NCBI GenBank assembly: GCA_002471665.1 | Contig: DKQK01000070.1 | Location: 30,354 to 44,565 of the forward strand | Reading direction: 5' to 3' | DNA length: 14,212 nucleotides | Source of the DNA: Gammaproteobacteria bacterium UBA7310 | GTDB lineage: Bacteria; Pseudomonadota; Gammaproteobacteria; Pseudomonadales; Ketobacteraceae | In this document: positions 1 to 6,700 of the stretch, in pieces | How the letters are laid out: the number at the start of each line of letters is the position of its first letter | How positions within the stretch are numbered: position 1 is the stretch's first letter | Position numbers and translations under genes: made by a program | Notes under the pieces: generated by a model | Databases searched by the model: none | Told to the model about the DNA's origin: nothing | Seen by the model: the letters and a program-made list of their open reading frames with translations, nothing else

Positions 1-222
1 GGCAGCGGTGGATCTGAATTCAGGCGCCGGCTGACGAACCCGGGAACCGGCCCAGCGCCACAGCCCCATGTACGCCCCACTGAACAGGATACTGCCGGCG
101 AGCCAGGCACTCCAAACCGTTAAAAAGGCCCTCTGGGTCAACCACACCACCACACCACTGACCACTACGGCGGCCACGGCACCGCCCACCCATGGCGGTA
201 GCCTCCCTGTATTCTTCGTCAT
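1..222 (-). CDS. small membrane protein, C-terminus beyond the window edge (partial)
   Basis: An open frame of 74 codons begins with ATG (complement of 220-222) and reaches the left edge without a stop. The start is fixed by a perfect AGGAGG ribosome binding site (complement of 231-236) with 8-nt spacing. The product starts MTKNTGRLPPWVGGAV and shows two hydrophobic stretches, about residues 11-28 and 34-54, joined by a short turn with one Arg. This looks like a helical hairpin in the inner membrane, followed by a basic, Pro-containing tail (from about residue 57). It lies 82 bp downstream of hemY on the same strand, so it may be the last gene of the hem transcript. I do not recognise the family, and no catalytic motif is visible. 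An overlapping frame starting at 241 is rejected because its first codons are the ribosome binding site itself. Confidence 0.65.
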   Translation of the reverse strand, partial: MTKNTGRLPPWVGGAVAAVVVSGVVVWLTQRAFLTVWSAWLAGSILFSGAYMGLWRWAGSRVRQPAPEFRSTAA

Positions 223-230
223 GTGCCTTT

Positions 231-236
231 CCTCCT
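231..236 (-). promoter_or_regulatory. ribosome binding site AGGAGG of the small membrane protein
   Basis: The complement reads AGGAGG, 8 nt before the ATG at 222. It is a perfect anti-Shine-Dalgarno match and chooses the 222 start over the frame that opens at 241. Confidence 0.75.
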
Positions 237-279
237 GCCACACCTTGAGTTTAGTCGGTATCGCAGGAATCCACATAGG

Positions 280-294
280 TGCCGGCCACCGGCA
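280..294. repeat. short GC-rich inverted repeat after hemY
   Basis: TGCCGG-CCA-CCGGCA is a perfect 6-bp stem with a 3-nt loop, 10 bp past the hemY stop in the hemY-to-small-protein gap (223-304). No T-run follows on the minus strand, so it is not a convincing intrinsic terminator. It could protect an mRNA 3' end or mean nothing. Confidence 0.3.
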
Positions 295-304
295 GGCCAT
301 GGGG

Positions 305-1543
305 CTATTCAGGATTCGGCATGGGCAGGTCCGGCAGGCGCTCCGCTATCAGCGCCAATCCGGACTGGAAATGCTCGTTACTGGCTTGATGATCACCCAG
401 ATGGCTGAGCAAACGCCCCAGCTCACCATAGGCCTGGGCACTCTTGCGGGAACGCAGGCTGGCTTCAAAATAGCCTTTTGCCCCTTCCCAGTCCTTACGC
501 TGCAGACTCAGGCGCCCCATGGTCAACAATAACATGGGATTATTGGGACGCTCCTTGAGCCAGTTTTCACACCATAGGAACTGCTTTTCCACATCCCCGC
601 CACTGATACGCCCATAAACCTGCACCAGGCCATCATCCCAGTTCTTGCGCAGCAGGTCGGTAATGACCCGCTCCGCATCCACCGGCGCGTCCGCCGCAAT
701 GAGTGCATCGGCATAGATTTTTACCAGGGACGGTTCCGTATGGAACTTCTTGGGGACCTGATGCCAGGCATCCTTCAGGTTGCGCTGCCTGTCGGCGTCG
801 GTTTCCCCGCGCAAGGCCCGCTTCAACTTGCCCTCGTAACAGGCCCGCGCCAGGCGGCCGAACTCGTCCTGGCTCACCAGCTTGTGCTTTTTCATGGCCG
901 GCAGCAATTCACGCAGGCTTTCCCAGTCTTCCAGTTCCAGATAGACCTTGGACAGCATTTTGACCACGTAGGGGTAGCTGGGGGATTTCGGCTCACGGGA
1001 TAGTTTCATGAGGGTGGCCAGGCACTCTTCCCAGTGGCCGCTTTGGTATTGCAGGCGGGCTTTGGTGAGGCTCACCGCCGCATCGGCGCCTTTGGTGGTT
1101 TCATGGGCCAGGCGCAAATAGTTGTCCCGTTCATCTTCCCTGCCCTGCTCATGGGCCGCCTGGGCGGCAGTGAGATAATTGATCAGGGGTACATCGTTGC
1201 CGCGGGCGGCCTTGGCCAGCAGCTTTTCCGCGTTGCTCCAATCCCCCTGCGCCAAGGCGATCAAACCGTCGGTGGTGAGCCGGTTGTGGTTGCTGCGAAA
1301 CCATTGCAGGCGCAGCAAGCGCCGTAACATCACCACCAGCCAATAACCAGCGCAAGCCAGCAGGATGATCACCAGCACCCCCACCAGCAGACTGGTTTCG
1401 AAGGTATGCTTGCCATGGGCCAGCAGGATGTAACCGGGATCCTTGGCCACCGCCTTGAAAAACAGCGCCCCCACCAGGCTGCCCATCACCAGGAACATAA
1501 TGGTGGAGCCTTTAATACGCAGTAAATTCAACAGCGCACTCAC
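305..1543 (-). CDS. hemY: HemY, TPR-containing inner-membrane protein of haem biosynthesis
   Basis: The 412-residue product matches the proteobacterial HemY family in layout. It has two N-terminal hydrophobic segments (about residues 14-32 and 50-74) flanking the conserved DPGYILLAHG stretch, a basic segment (RRLLR), and then a long alpha-helical region with TPR-like repeats (for example NPMLLLTMGRLSLQRKDWEG and SAQAYGELGRLLSHLGDHQ). The TPR domain should face the periplasm or membrane surface and act in protein contacts. The family is genetically linked to late haem synthesis, but its exact biochemical role is not settled. It must not be confused with the unrelated Bacillus HemY (protoporphyrinogen oxidase). 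The start is GTG and overlaps the hemX stop (GTGA), with AGGAGG 7 nt upstream, so translation is probably coupled to hemX. Confidence 0.9.
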   Translation of the reverse strand: MSALLNLLRIKGSTIMFLVMGSLVGALFFKAVAKDPGYILLAHGKHTFETSLLVGVLVIILLACAGYWLVVMLRRLLRLQWFRSNHNRLTTDGLIALAQGDWSNAEKLLAKAARGNDVPLINYLTAAQAAHEQGREDERDNYLRLAHETTKGADAAVSLTKARLQYQSGHWEECLATLMKLSREPKSPSYPYVVKMLSKVYLELEDWESLRELLPAMKKHKLVSQDEFGRLARACYEGKLKRALRGETDADRQRNLKDAWHQVPKKFHTEPSLVKIYADALIAADAPVDAERVITDLLRKNWDDGLVQVYGRISGGDVEKQFLWCENWLKERPNNPMLLLTMGRLSLQRKDWEGAKGYFEASLRSRKSAQAYGELGRLLSHLGDHQASNEHFQSGLALIAERLPDLPMPNPE

Positions 1544-2760
1544 CGGGACGCCTCCTGGCCGGCTGACTGCTGTTCAAGCTTAAGCGCCTGTTGCTCCCGA
1601 ATCAGTTTTTCCTTGTTCCAGTAATCCCGAAACACCCGCACCGCGCGGGTGGATTCTTCGATGGTGGGCAGCGCCGGCCGCAGCTTGACCGACAGCAATT
1701 CACTCAACTCGGCGACAAAAAACTGGGTTTCGCCGGTGCGCTGCTGGATGTACATTTCCACCCGCTCCCGGGCCCCGGTGAGGCTCACCCGATAGGCTTC
1801 GTTATCGCCCCGCAGCAAGGCAAGCTGCGCCTGCTGCAGCAACATGATAACGTTGCGGGCCAGAAATTCACGATCCTCCGTGAGGGTGATGGGCCGCCCC
1901 TTGGGATGCTTCTGGTAATCATAGAGCGAGCTCAGGAAACGCTTGAAGCGATACCAGAACAACGCCAGCCCTTCCTCCGGTAACGCTTCCCCCGCTTGCG
2001 GCTGCAGCGGCTCCTGCTTCAACTCGAAGCTGGGAATGCCCAGTTTCACCACCCGGTCACTGAGCGCACTCAGGCGCAGAAAGATGCCTTCCACATCCAC
2101 ATTGGTGTCCGCTGCCAGCTTGAGTTTGTGCACATCCCGCACCAGGGCTTCGCGCAGGGGTCGGGCACTGGGTTCCTGCATGGCGCGGACAATATCGTCT
2201 GCCTCCTGCAGCAGGGCCAAGGCGCCGCGGGCATCCCCCAACAGGGTCAGGCGCTGCTCCGCCACGGTAATGAAGTGTTCCACCTCCCGCAGCATCCAGT
2301 CGATGCGGTGGGCACCGCTGATGGCGGCAATGTCTTTTTCCAGCACTGAAATGCGCGATTGCAGCAGCTCCCGGTTCTGGTTGGCACTTTTCAGCGCATC
2401 CCGTTCCTGCTTGAGCTGCTGGGTCAGTTGGGTGATATCCCCTTCCAGCTTGTCGAGCCGGCCGGCACGGGATTGCAAGGTGGCATTGAGTGCTTCGCGA
2501 TCGGCAAGCAGTTGGATCTTCTCCTGCTGGAACAGGTAGAACTGGTAGCCCACCAGGGCTGCGGCAGCTACCGCCAGCAACAGGCTCAGCGCCAGTACCG
2601 TGCGCGGCAACCAGCCCAGCCGGGCCTGCACCGGCGCCGGCTTGGCGCGCTTTATTTTATCCTGAACGGAGGGGGGAGCAGTGGAGGCGACCACGGAGGT
2701 GGACGTTGCTGGTTTGTTGGTGTCTTGATCCGGGTTCTCGCCCTGGTTGTGTTCGGTCAT
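1540..2760 (-). CDS. hemX: HemX, membrane-anchored coiled-coil protein of the hem operon
   Basis: The 406-residue product has the HemX layout. A Ser/Thr/Pro-rich cytoplasmic leader (residues 1-45) precedes one transmembrane helix (about 53-77) and a coiled coil (about 78-145, with LDKLEGDITQLTQQLKQERD). A helical C-terminal domain follows that contains the family-typical stretch around FWYRFKRFLSSLY. Databases often label this family uroporphyrinogen-III C-methyltransferase. The visible sequence has no SAM-dependent methyltransferase fold or glycine-rich SAM motif, so that name should be treated as a misnomer. It likely acts as a membrane scaffold in the haem branch together with HemY. The ATG at 2760 has an AGGA-type ribosome binding site. 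It starts 19 bp after hemD and overlaps hemY. Confidence 0.88.
   Translation of the reverse strand: MTEHNQGENPDQDTNKPATSTSVVASTAPPSVQDKIKRAKPAPVQARLGWLPRTVLALSLLLAVAAAALVGYQFYLFQQEKIQLLADREALNATLQSRAGRLDKLEGDITQLTQQLKQERDALKSANQNRELLQSRISVLEKDIAAISGAHRIDWMLREVEHFITVAEQRLTLLGDARGALALLQEADDIVRAMQEPSARPLREALVRDVHKLKLAADTNVDVEGIFLRLSALSDRVVKLGIPSFELKQEPLQPQAGEALPEEGLALFWYRFKRFLSSLYDYQKHPKGRPITLTEDREFLARNVIMLLQQAQLALLRGDNEAYRVSLTGARERVEMYIQQRTGETQFFVAELSELLSVKLRPALPTIEESTRAVRVFRDYWNKEKLIREQQALKLEQQSAGQEASR
1551..1556 (-). promoter_or_regulatory. ribosome binding site AGGAGG of hemY
   Basis: The complement reads AGGAGG, lies inside the end of hemX, and is 7 nt before the GTG start of hemY. The strong site supports the non-ATG start and argues that hemY is made in substantial amounts despite the weaker start codon. 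Confidence 0.7.
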
Positions 2761-2779
2761 GGAATTCCTGTACGCCTTA

Positions 2780-3553
2780 TCATTCCCGTTGTTGAATGGC
2801 GGTAATAGCCTGAATCATATCAGAGGCGGCCGGACTGTTTGCCTGCCATACATCAAGGAACCCCTGTTCGCGGGCAAACTGCGCCAGCCGTGCGCTCACC
2901 ACCACCAGAGGACATTGCTGCAGCTGGGCCACAGCTTCCCCCACCATGGCCATGAGATTACGTAATCCATCACCGCTTGTCACGGTTAGAATAAGCCCTT
3001 GCTGCTGCAGGGCCTGCAGCAGCGGCGTGACATCGGCGCTGGGTTTGATGCGCCGGTAGAGTTCCAGATAGTCCACCCGGGCTCCCCGCCGGCGTAAGGT
3101 TTCGGCCAGGGTTTCGCGGCCGCCATCACCGCGCAGGATCAACACCCGCTGACCGGTCAGGTGCTGCAACTCGGGCCAGTCCAGCAGGGTTTCGCTGGTT
3201 GCACCCTGCTGGGCCACCTTCAGATTCAGTCCCCAACCGGACATGGCGGCACCGGTGGCGGGGCCCACTGCCGCCCATTGCTGTTGTACCGGCCATTGGG
3301 GCCAATAGTCGGCCAGCACCTCCAGCCCCAGGCGGGCCGCATTGGGCGACACGCAGATCACATGGGCATACTGATCCAGATCCAGAACCAGAGCACGCTG
3401 CCGGGGGCCGATTTCAAGGGGTTCAATGTCCAGTGTGGGCAGCTCAATGACCCGGGCACCAGCCTGTTGCAGGGAATCTGTGAGGGCCTCCGCCTGGTCC
3501 CGGGGACGGGTCACCAGCACCACGGCCTCACTCAAAGGGCCTGCCGGGGTCAC
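2780..3553 (-). CDS. hemD: uroporphyrinogen-III synthase
   Basis: The 257-residue product is the expected size for HemD, which closes hydroxymethylbilane into uroporphyrinogen III with inversion of ring D (EC 4.2.1.75, cytoplasmic). The N-terminal VLVTRPRDQAEAL and the following PTLDIEP are typical of the first lobe. Stretches such as HVICVSPNAARLGLE, WAAVGPATGAA and LILRGDGGRETLAE follow the two-lobed fold, and a second-lobe LTVTSGDGLRNL is present. The family is poorly conserved, so the assignment also leans on position right after hemC. The start codon is GTG, overlapping the hemC stop as GTGA. The ribosome binding site is weak (CCAGG), consistent with translational coupling to hemC rather than independent initiation. 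Confidence 0.92.
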   Translation of the reverse strand: MTPAGPLSEAVVLVTRPRDQAEALTDSLQQAGARVIELPTLDIEPLEIGPRQRALVLDLDQYAHVICVSPNAARLGLEVLADYWPQWPVQQQWAAVGPATGAAMSGWGLNLKVAQQGATSETLLDWPELQHLTGQRVLILRGDGGRETLAETLRRRGARVDYLELYRRIKPSADVTPLLQALQQQGLILTVTSGDGLRNLMAMVGEAVAQLQQCPLVVVSARLAQFAREQGFLDVWQANSPAASDMIQAITAIQQRE

Positions 3554-4500
3554 GGCTGCGCCTGGTGATAGAGCCGCGTCAGGATGTCGCCGGCCCCCTG
3601 CTGCAATAATGCTTCCCCCAGTTCACGCCCCAGGGCTTCCGCCTGGTCCCGGTGACCACGGACCTCGTGGCGTACAATCCTGGACCCATCCGGCTCCCCC
3701 ACCAGCCCACGCAACCAGATCTGGTCGCCATCGAGCAACGAATATCCTGCTATGGGCACCTGGCAACCACCTTCCAGGCGATTGTTCATGGCACGCTCCG
3801 CCAGCACCCGGGTGGTGGTGTCGTCGTGTTTAAGGCATTGCAGAAATTCAATAGTGCGCACATCGTCCAGGCGGCATTCAATGCCCACGGCACCCTGCCC
3901 CACTGCCGGCAGGCTTTCCTCCGGAGGCATGGCCCGCCGAATACGGTCATCAAAGCCCAGCCGTTTGAGGCCGGCGGCGGCCAGAATGATGGCATCAAAC
4001 TGGCCGTCATCCAGCTTTGCCAGGCGCGAATTTACATTGCCGCGCAGATCCACGATCTTCAGGTCAGGGCGGCGCTCCCGTACCTGAGCCTGGCGGCGCA
4101 GGCTGCAGGTTCCCAGCACCGCGCCCTGCGGCAGGTCATCAATGCTGTCATAATGGTTTGAGACAAAGGCATCGCGGGGATCTTCCCGCTCGCAAATCAC
4201 CGCCAGGCCCAAGCCATCGGGAAACTCCACCGGCACGTCTTTCATGGAGTGCACCGCGATATCCGCCCGCTTCTCCAGCATGGCCACTTCCAGCTCTTTG
4301 ACAAACAGGCCTTTACCACCCACCTTGGCCAGTGGCGTATCCAATATGATGTCGCCACGGGTCTTGATGCCCAGCAATTCCACACTGAGCCCGGGGTGCG
4401 CCTGTTCCAGTTGATGTTTTACGAATTCGGCCTGCCACAGGGCCAGAGGACTTTTTCGGGTGGCTATGCGAATCACATCGCGGGGTGCTTGTTCTGTCAT
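3550..4500 (-). CDS. hemC: porphobilinogen deaminase (hydroxymethylbilane synthase)
   Basis: The 316-residue cytoplasmic enzyme joins four porphobilinogen units into hydroxymethylbilane (EC 2.5.1.61). Diagnostic features are visible: RIATRKSPLALWQA at the N-terminus, KVGGKGLFVKELE, HSMKDVP with the catalytic Asp (D88, corresponding to E. coli D84), GTCSLRRQAQ, and DLRGNVNSRL. LEGGCQVPIA contains Cys246, equivalent to the E. coli Cys242 that carries the dipyrromethane cofactor. All key residues are intact and the length is normal. The ATG has an AAGGCGG ribosome binding site about 8 nt upstream. It lies 39 bp after algR on the same strand and overlaps hemD by 4 bp, the order known from Pseudomonas. 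Confidence 0.98.
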   Translation of the reverse strand: MTEQAPRDVIRIATRKSPLALWQAEFVKHQLEQAHPGLSVELLGIKTRGDIILDTPLAKVGGKGLFVKELEVAMLEKRADIAVHSMKDVPVEFPDGLGLAVICEREDPRDAFVSNHYDSIDDLPQGAVLGTCSLRRQAQVRERRPDLKIVDLRGNVNSRLAKLDDGQFDAIILAAAGLKRLGFDDRIRRAMPPEESLPAVGQGAVGIECRLDDVRTIEFLQCLKHDDTTTRVLAERAMNNRLEGGCQVPIAGYSLLDGDQIWLRGLVGEPDGSRIVRHEVRGHRDQAEALGRELGEALLQQGAGDILTRLYHQAQP

Positions 4501-4532
4501 GGGTTACCGCCTTGCTTGCAATGGCGCAACCC
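4501..4532 (-). promoter_or_regulatory. imperfect inverted repeat over the hemC ribosome binding site
   Basis: On the minus strand GGGTTGCGCC and GGCGGTAACCC can pair as an imperfect stem (5 bp plus about 3 bp around a small internal loop). The downstream arm covers the AAGGCGG ribosome binding site and ends next to the hemC ATG. It fills most of the 39-bp algR-hemC gap. It could lower hemC initiation when hemC is read from an algR transcript. Role inferred only; no T-run follows, so it is not a terminator. Confidence 0.3.
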
Positions 4533-4539
4533 TATCACA

Positions 4540-5289
4540 TCAAAGGCTTTGAAGCAGCTTCTTGACCGCTGAGGCGTGGCGGCGGCTCACTGTGAGGCGC
4601 TCATCAATGCCCTGAATACGCAGCTGGTACTGGTTGCCCTTGTGCTCCATGCCCTCCACGTAATCCAGCGCCACCAGCGCGTTGCGATGTATGCGCAGAA
4701 AGCGGTCACCAAACTCCGTTTCCAGATCCTTGAGGGTTTCATCCAGCAGGGTTTCCCCCTGGCTGTGACGCACTGTGACGTACTTCTGATCGGCCAGGAA
4801 GTAGCGCACATCCGCCACCGGGATCAGCTCGATACCGCGCCGGCTGCGGGCGCTGATGTATTCCCTTTCCTTGTTGTCGGGATCGCTGTCGTCCCCCAGC
4901 TCCCGGCGTACGGCATTCATCTGTGCCTTGTTGATGCGGCCGGCCTTGTTGAGGGCTGCCTCCAGATCATCCTGCCGTACCGGTTTCATGAGGTAATCCA
5001 CCGCATTCACCTTGAAAGCCTCAATGGCGTGTTCATCGTAGGCGGTACAGAAGATGATGGCGGGGGGGCTGTCGCTGTCACTGAGGCGGGATGCGGCCTG
5101 CAGACCATCCATGCCAGGCATGCGGATATCCAGCAGAATCAGGTCCGGGTAGACCTTGGGTACCATTTCCAGGAGTTCCTGACCGTTTTCCGCCTCCCCC
5201 ACGCACAGGGTTGCCGGCACCTTCTCCAGCATACGCCGTAACCGGTCACGGGCCAGAGGCTCATCATCACATATCAACACTCGGATCAT
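4540..5289 (-). CDS. algR: AlgR-type LytTR response regulator
   Basis: The 249-residue DNA-binding regulator has a receiver domain (residues 1-120) with acidic pocket D8/D9, phospho-acceptor D54 in LLDIRMPGMDG, and the switch Lys in YLMKPV. A LytTR DNA-binding domain occupies about 140-249, with YFLADQKYVTVRH and FLRIHRNALVAL typical of the fold. In Pseudomonas aeruginosa AlgR controls alginate, type IV pili and other surface traits together with AlgZ/FimS. Assignment as its orthologue rests on domain order plus the conserved position between algZ and hemC. Whether the targets are the same here is not visible. The start at 5289 (MIRVLICDDEP) has only a weak ribosome binding site. Confidence 0.92.
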   Translation of the reverse strand: MIRVLICDDEPLARDRLRRMLEKVPATLCVGEAENGQELLEMVPKVYPDLILLDIRMPGMDGLQAASRLSDSDSPPAIIFCTAYDEHAIEAFKVNAVDYLMKPVRQDDLEAALNKAGRINKAQMNAVRRELGDDSDPDNKEREYISARSRRGIELIPVADVRYFLADQKYVTVRHSQGETLLDETLKDLETEFGDRFLRIHRNALVALDYVEGMEHKGNQYQLRIQGIDERLTVSRRHASAVKKLLQSL

Positions 5290-5469
5290 CGGGCCACACT
5301 TCTCTTATTGTTCTGGTTTTTCAGGTGCGCGACTCAGGTGATTTAATCATCGCCATACCTGTAACCTTAGCATGGAACCGCCCTGAGAATAGAGCACCAC
5401 TTCAACCTTTTTGGGTGTTTTGTATACTTTAAAGACCACAAATAGCCATGAATTCCCAGATCTCACAGG
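5290..5469 (-). other. 180-bp gene-free gap between algZ and algR
   Basis: No open frame with a ribosome binding site and no intrinsic terminator is seen. The part nearest algZ is AT-rich (about 5410-5445) and holds TATACA-like and TTTAAAG stretches on the minus strand, without a well-spaced -35. A separate algR promoter is therefore plausible but not proven. Direct repeats lie at 5321-5340. The algR leader would be up to about 130 nt if transcription began in the AT-rich part. Confidence 0.4.
5321..5340 (-). repeat. 7-bp direct repeat upstream of algR
   Basis: CACCTGA occurs twice on the minus strand (5340-5334 and 5327-5321), separated by GTCGCG, a 13-bp period, 32-50 bp before the algR start codon. 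It may be a regulator half-site pair or chance. Confidence 0.3.
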
Positions 5470-6543
5470 TCACTTGGCGGTATTCGTTACCGGGTAGGGG
5501 TAGGAAAGCCGGGTGATGTAGCGATTACCTTCGGCGTAACCGGTCAGCTTGGCACGATCACCGTACAAGGCCGCCAGACGGTTGCGGGTATTCTCCAGCG
5601 CCATGCGGTTGCCATGGGGCTCCATAACACCGGCTTTCGCCACATAGGGGTTGGTGATGGTGATCTCGAACACCCCATGGGAATAACTGGCCAGGATTTC
5701 CACGATACCGCCCTGCGGCAGGGGCTGCACACCGTGCAGTACCGCATTTTCCAGCAGGGGCTGCAGGGTCAACAGGGGGATGCGCACCTGCTGCGGTACG
5801 CTACGGATCTCCCACTGCACATCCAGCCGCTTGCCCAGCCGCAGCTTCTCGATATTCAGGTACTTGTTGCAAAGGTCGATCTCTTCATTCAGCGGCACCT
5901 GATTGCCCACATGGTTGAGACTGGCACGAAACAGGGCCGACAGATCCTCCACCACGGTTTCCGCCGTGCGCGGATCGGTTTCGATAAGGCTGGCAATGAT
6001 GTTCATGCTGTTGAACAGAAAATGGGGGCGAATGCGGGATTGCAGGGCCTGTATGCGGTGCAGCAATTCAGACTGGCGGCGGGCAATCAGCATGGCCTGC
6101 AGGTAAAAGTAGCGGATCACCAGGCCGCCGATGATGGCGGCAATGGCCACATGGGTAAGCACCGGGTTGGAAAACAGAATTCCCGCAATGGTTTGGTTGG
6201 GGTTGAAGCTGAACCAGGTTTGGCTGATGGCGCTCATGATCCAGGTATTGGCCGGTATCAGCAGATAGCTGATCAACACCGCCCGCTGCTGGGGCAAGGT
6301 ACGCAGATAGCCCCGCAGTTTGCACAGAATCCCGGCGCTGGACAGGGCCACCCACTGCACAAACAGGGACACCAGCCCCAACTGCATCCAGTCAAAGCCG
6401 AACAGGCTGCTGTCCACCATGACAATGACCAGTGAAAACAACTCGGCGATGATCACCAGAAAGAACACCGACTGGCGATCGCAGAGATCCGGCAGGAAGA
6501 AGGTTTCCTCCTGCTCCGGGTGGGCTTTTACCGACTTGCTCAT
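5470..6543 (-). CDS. algZ: AlgZ/FimS-type LytS-family sensor histidine kinase
   Basis: The 357-residue inner-membrane kinase has four to five hydrophobic segments between about residues 25 and 148. The cytoplasmic histidine kinase domain follows, with the phospho-acceptor motif IRPHFLFNSMN (H174) and the N-box LQPLLENAVLHG (about 260-271). The C-terminal HATPase region contains NRMALENTRNRLAALYG. This is the His_kinase/LytS class, which lacks the classical HisKA dimerisation box. It is the expected partner of the AlgR protein encoded downstream, although the two genes are separated by 180 bp rather than a few bases. The ATG at 6543 has AAGGA 11 nt upstream, a rather long spacing. Its leader is shared with the divergent argH. 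Confidence 0.92.
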   Translation of the reverse strand: MSKSVKAHPEQEETFFLPDLCDRQSVFFLVIIAELFSLVIVMVDSSLFGFDWMQLGLVSLFVQWVALSSAGILCKLRGYLRTLPQQRAVLISYLLIPANTWIMSAISQTWFSFNPNQTIAGILFSNPVLTHVAIAAIIGGLVIRYFYLQAMLIARRQSELLHRIQALQSRIRPHFLFNSMNIIASLIETDPRTAETVVEDLSALFRASLNHVGNQVPLNEEIDLCNKYLNIEKLRLGKRLDVQWEIRSVPQQVRIPLLTLQPLLENAVLHGVQPLPQGGIVEILASYSHGVFEITITNPYVAKAGVMEPHGNRMALENTRNRLAALYGDRAKLTGYAEGNRYITRLSYPYPVTNTAK

Positions 6544-6579
6544 TCCGTGGTGGGTCCTTATGGCTTGTCAATGGCTGCG

Positions 6580-6588
6580 TGATATACT
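6580..6588 (+). promoter_or_regulatory. candidate extended -10 promoter for argH
   Basis: TG-A-TATACT matches the extended -10 pattern (TGnTATAAT) at 8 of 9 positions counting the free base. There is no convincing -35 at 17 bp (TTGTCA at 6565-6570 is only 12 bp away), which extended -10 promoters can tolerate. Confidence 0.4.
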
Positions 6589-6653
6589 CGCGGCTTCGCA
6601 TTTTGGCGCTTCGCGGTCACCTGGAAACAGACGAAGCATTCCAATCAGTATAA

Positions 6654-6670
6654 GCCAAACCCGCTTTGGC
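6654..6670. repeat. inverted repeat in the argH leader
   Basis: GCCAAA-CCCGC-TTTGGC is a perfect 6-bp dyad with a 5-nt centre, 30 bp before the argH start and just upstream of the minus-strand TATACT. It could be an operator for either gene or an RNA hairpin. No regulator can be named. Confidence 0.35.
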
Positions 6671-6700
6671 CGAGTGTAAATTACCCGTACAGGATTCACC

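Larger units (their letters stand above)
6544..6700. promoter_or_regulatory. divergent algZ/argH promoter region
   Basis: This 157-bp gap separates the divergent genes. On the plus strand TGATATACT (6580-6588) is an extended -10 element that could drive argH with a leader of about 105 nt. On the minus strand TATACT (complement of 6647-6652) could be the algZ -10, but has no good -35 at 17 bp. If both are real, the two promoters face each other and their first transcribed bases overlap. GCTTCGC occurs twice (6593-6599 and 6608-6614). Confidence 0.4.

Noticed and set aside
20..241. 73-codon minus-strand frame starting at 241
   Set aside because: Its second to fifth codons are the AGGAGGAAAG ribosome binding site of the frame starting at 222. 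Its product is Gly/Arg-rich with no family resemblance, whereas the 222 frame gives clean membrane helices.
1943..2539. 198-codon plus-strand open frame opposite hemX
   Set aside because: The product is a Ser/Arg/Cys-rich low-complexity sequence without a ribosome binding site, a codon-bias shadow of hemX.
1540..2760. HemX as a SAM-dependent methyltransferase
   Set aside because: The protein shows one membrane helix and a coiled coil and lacks the CysG/CobA methyltransferase motifs. The name is a historical database carry-over.
5614..6435. 273-codon plus-strand open frame opposite algZ
   Set aside because: The minus-strand AlgZ has clear kinase motifs. The plus-strand product is Gln/His/Gly-rich with no domain, typical of antisense frames in GC-rich genes.
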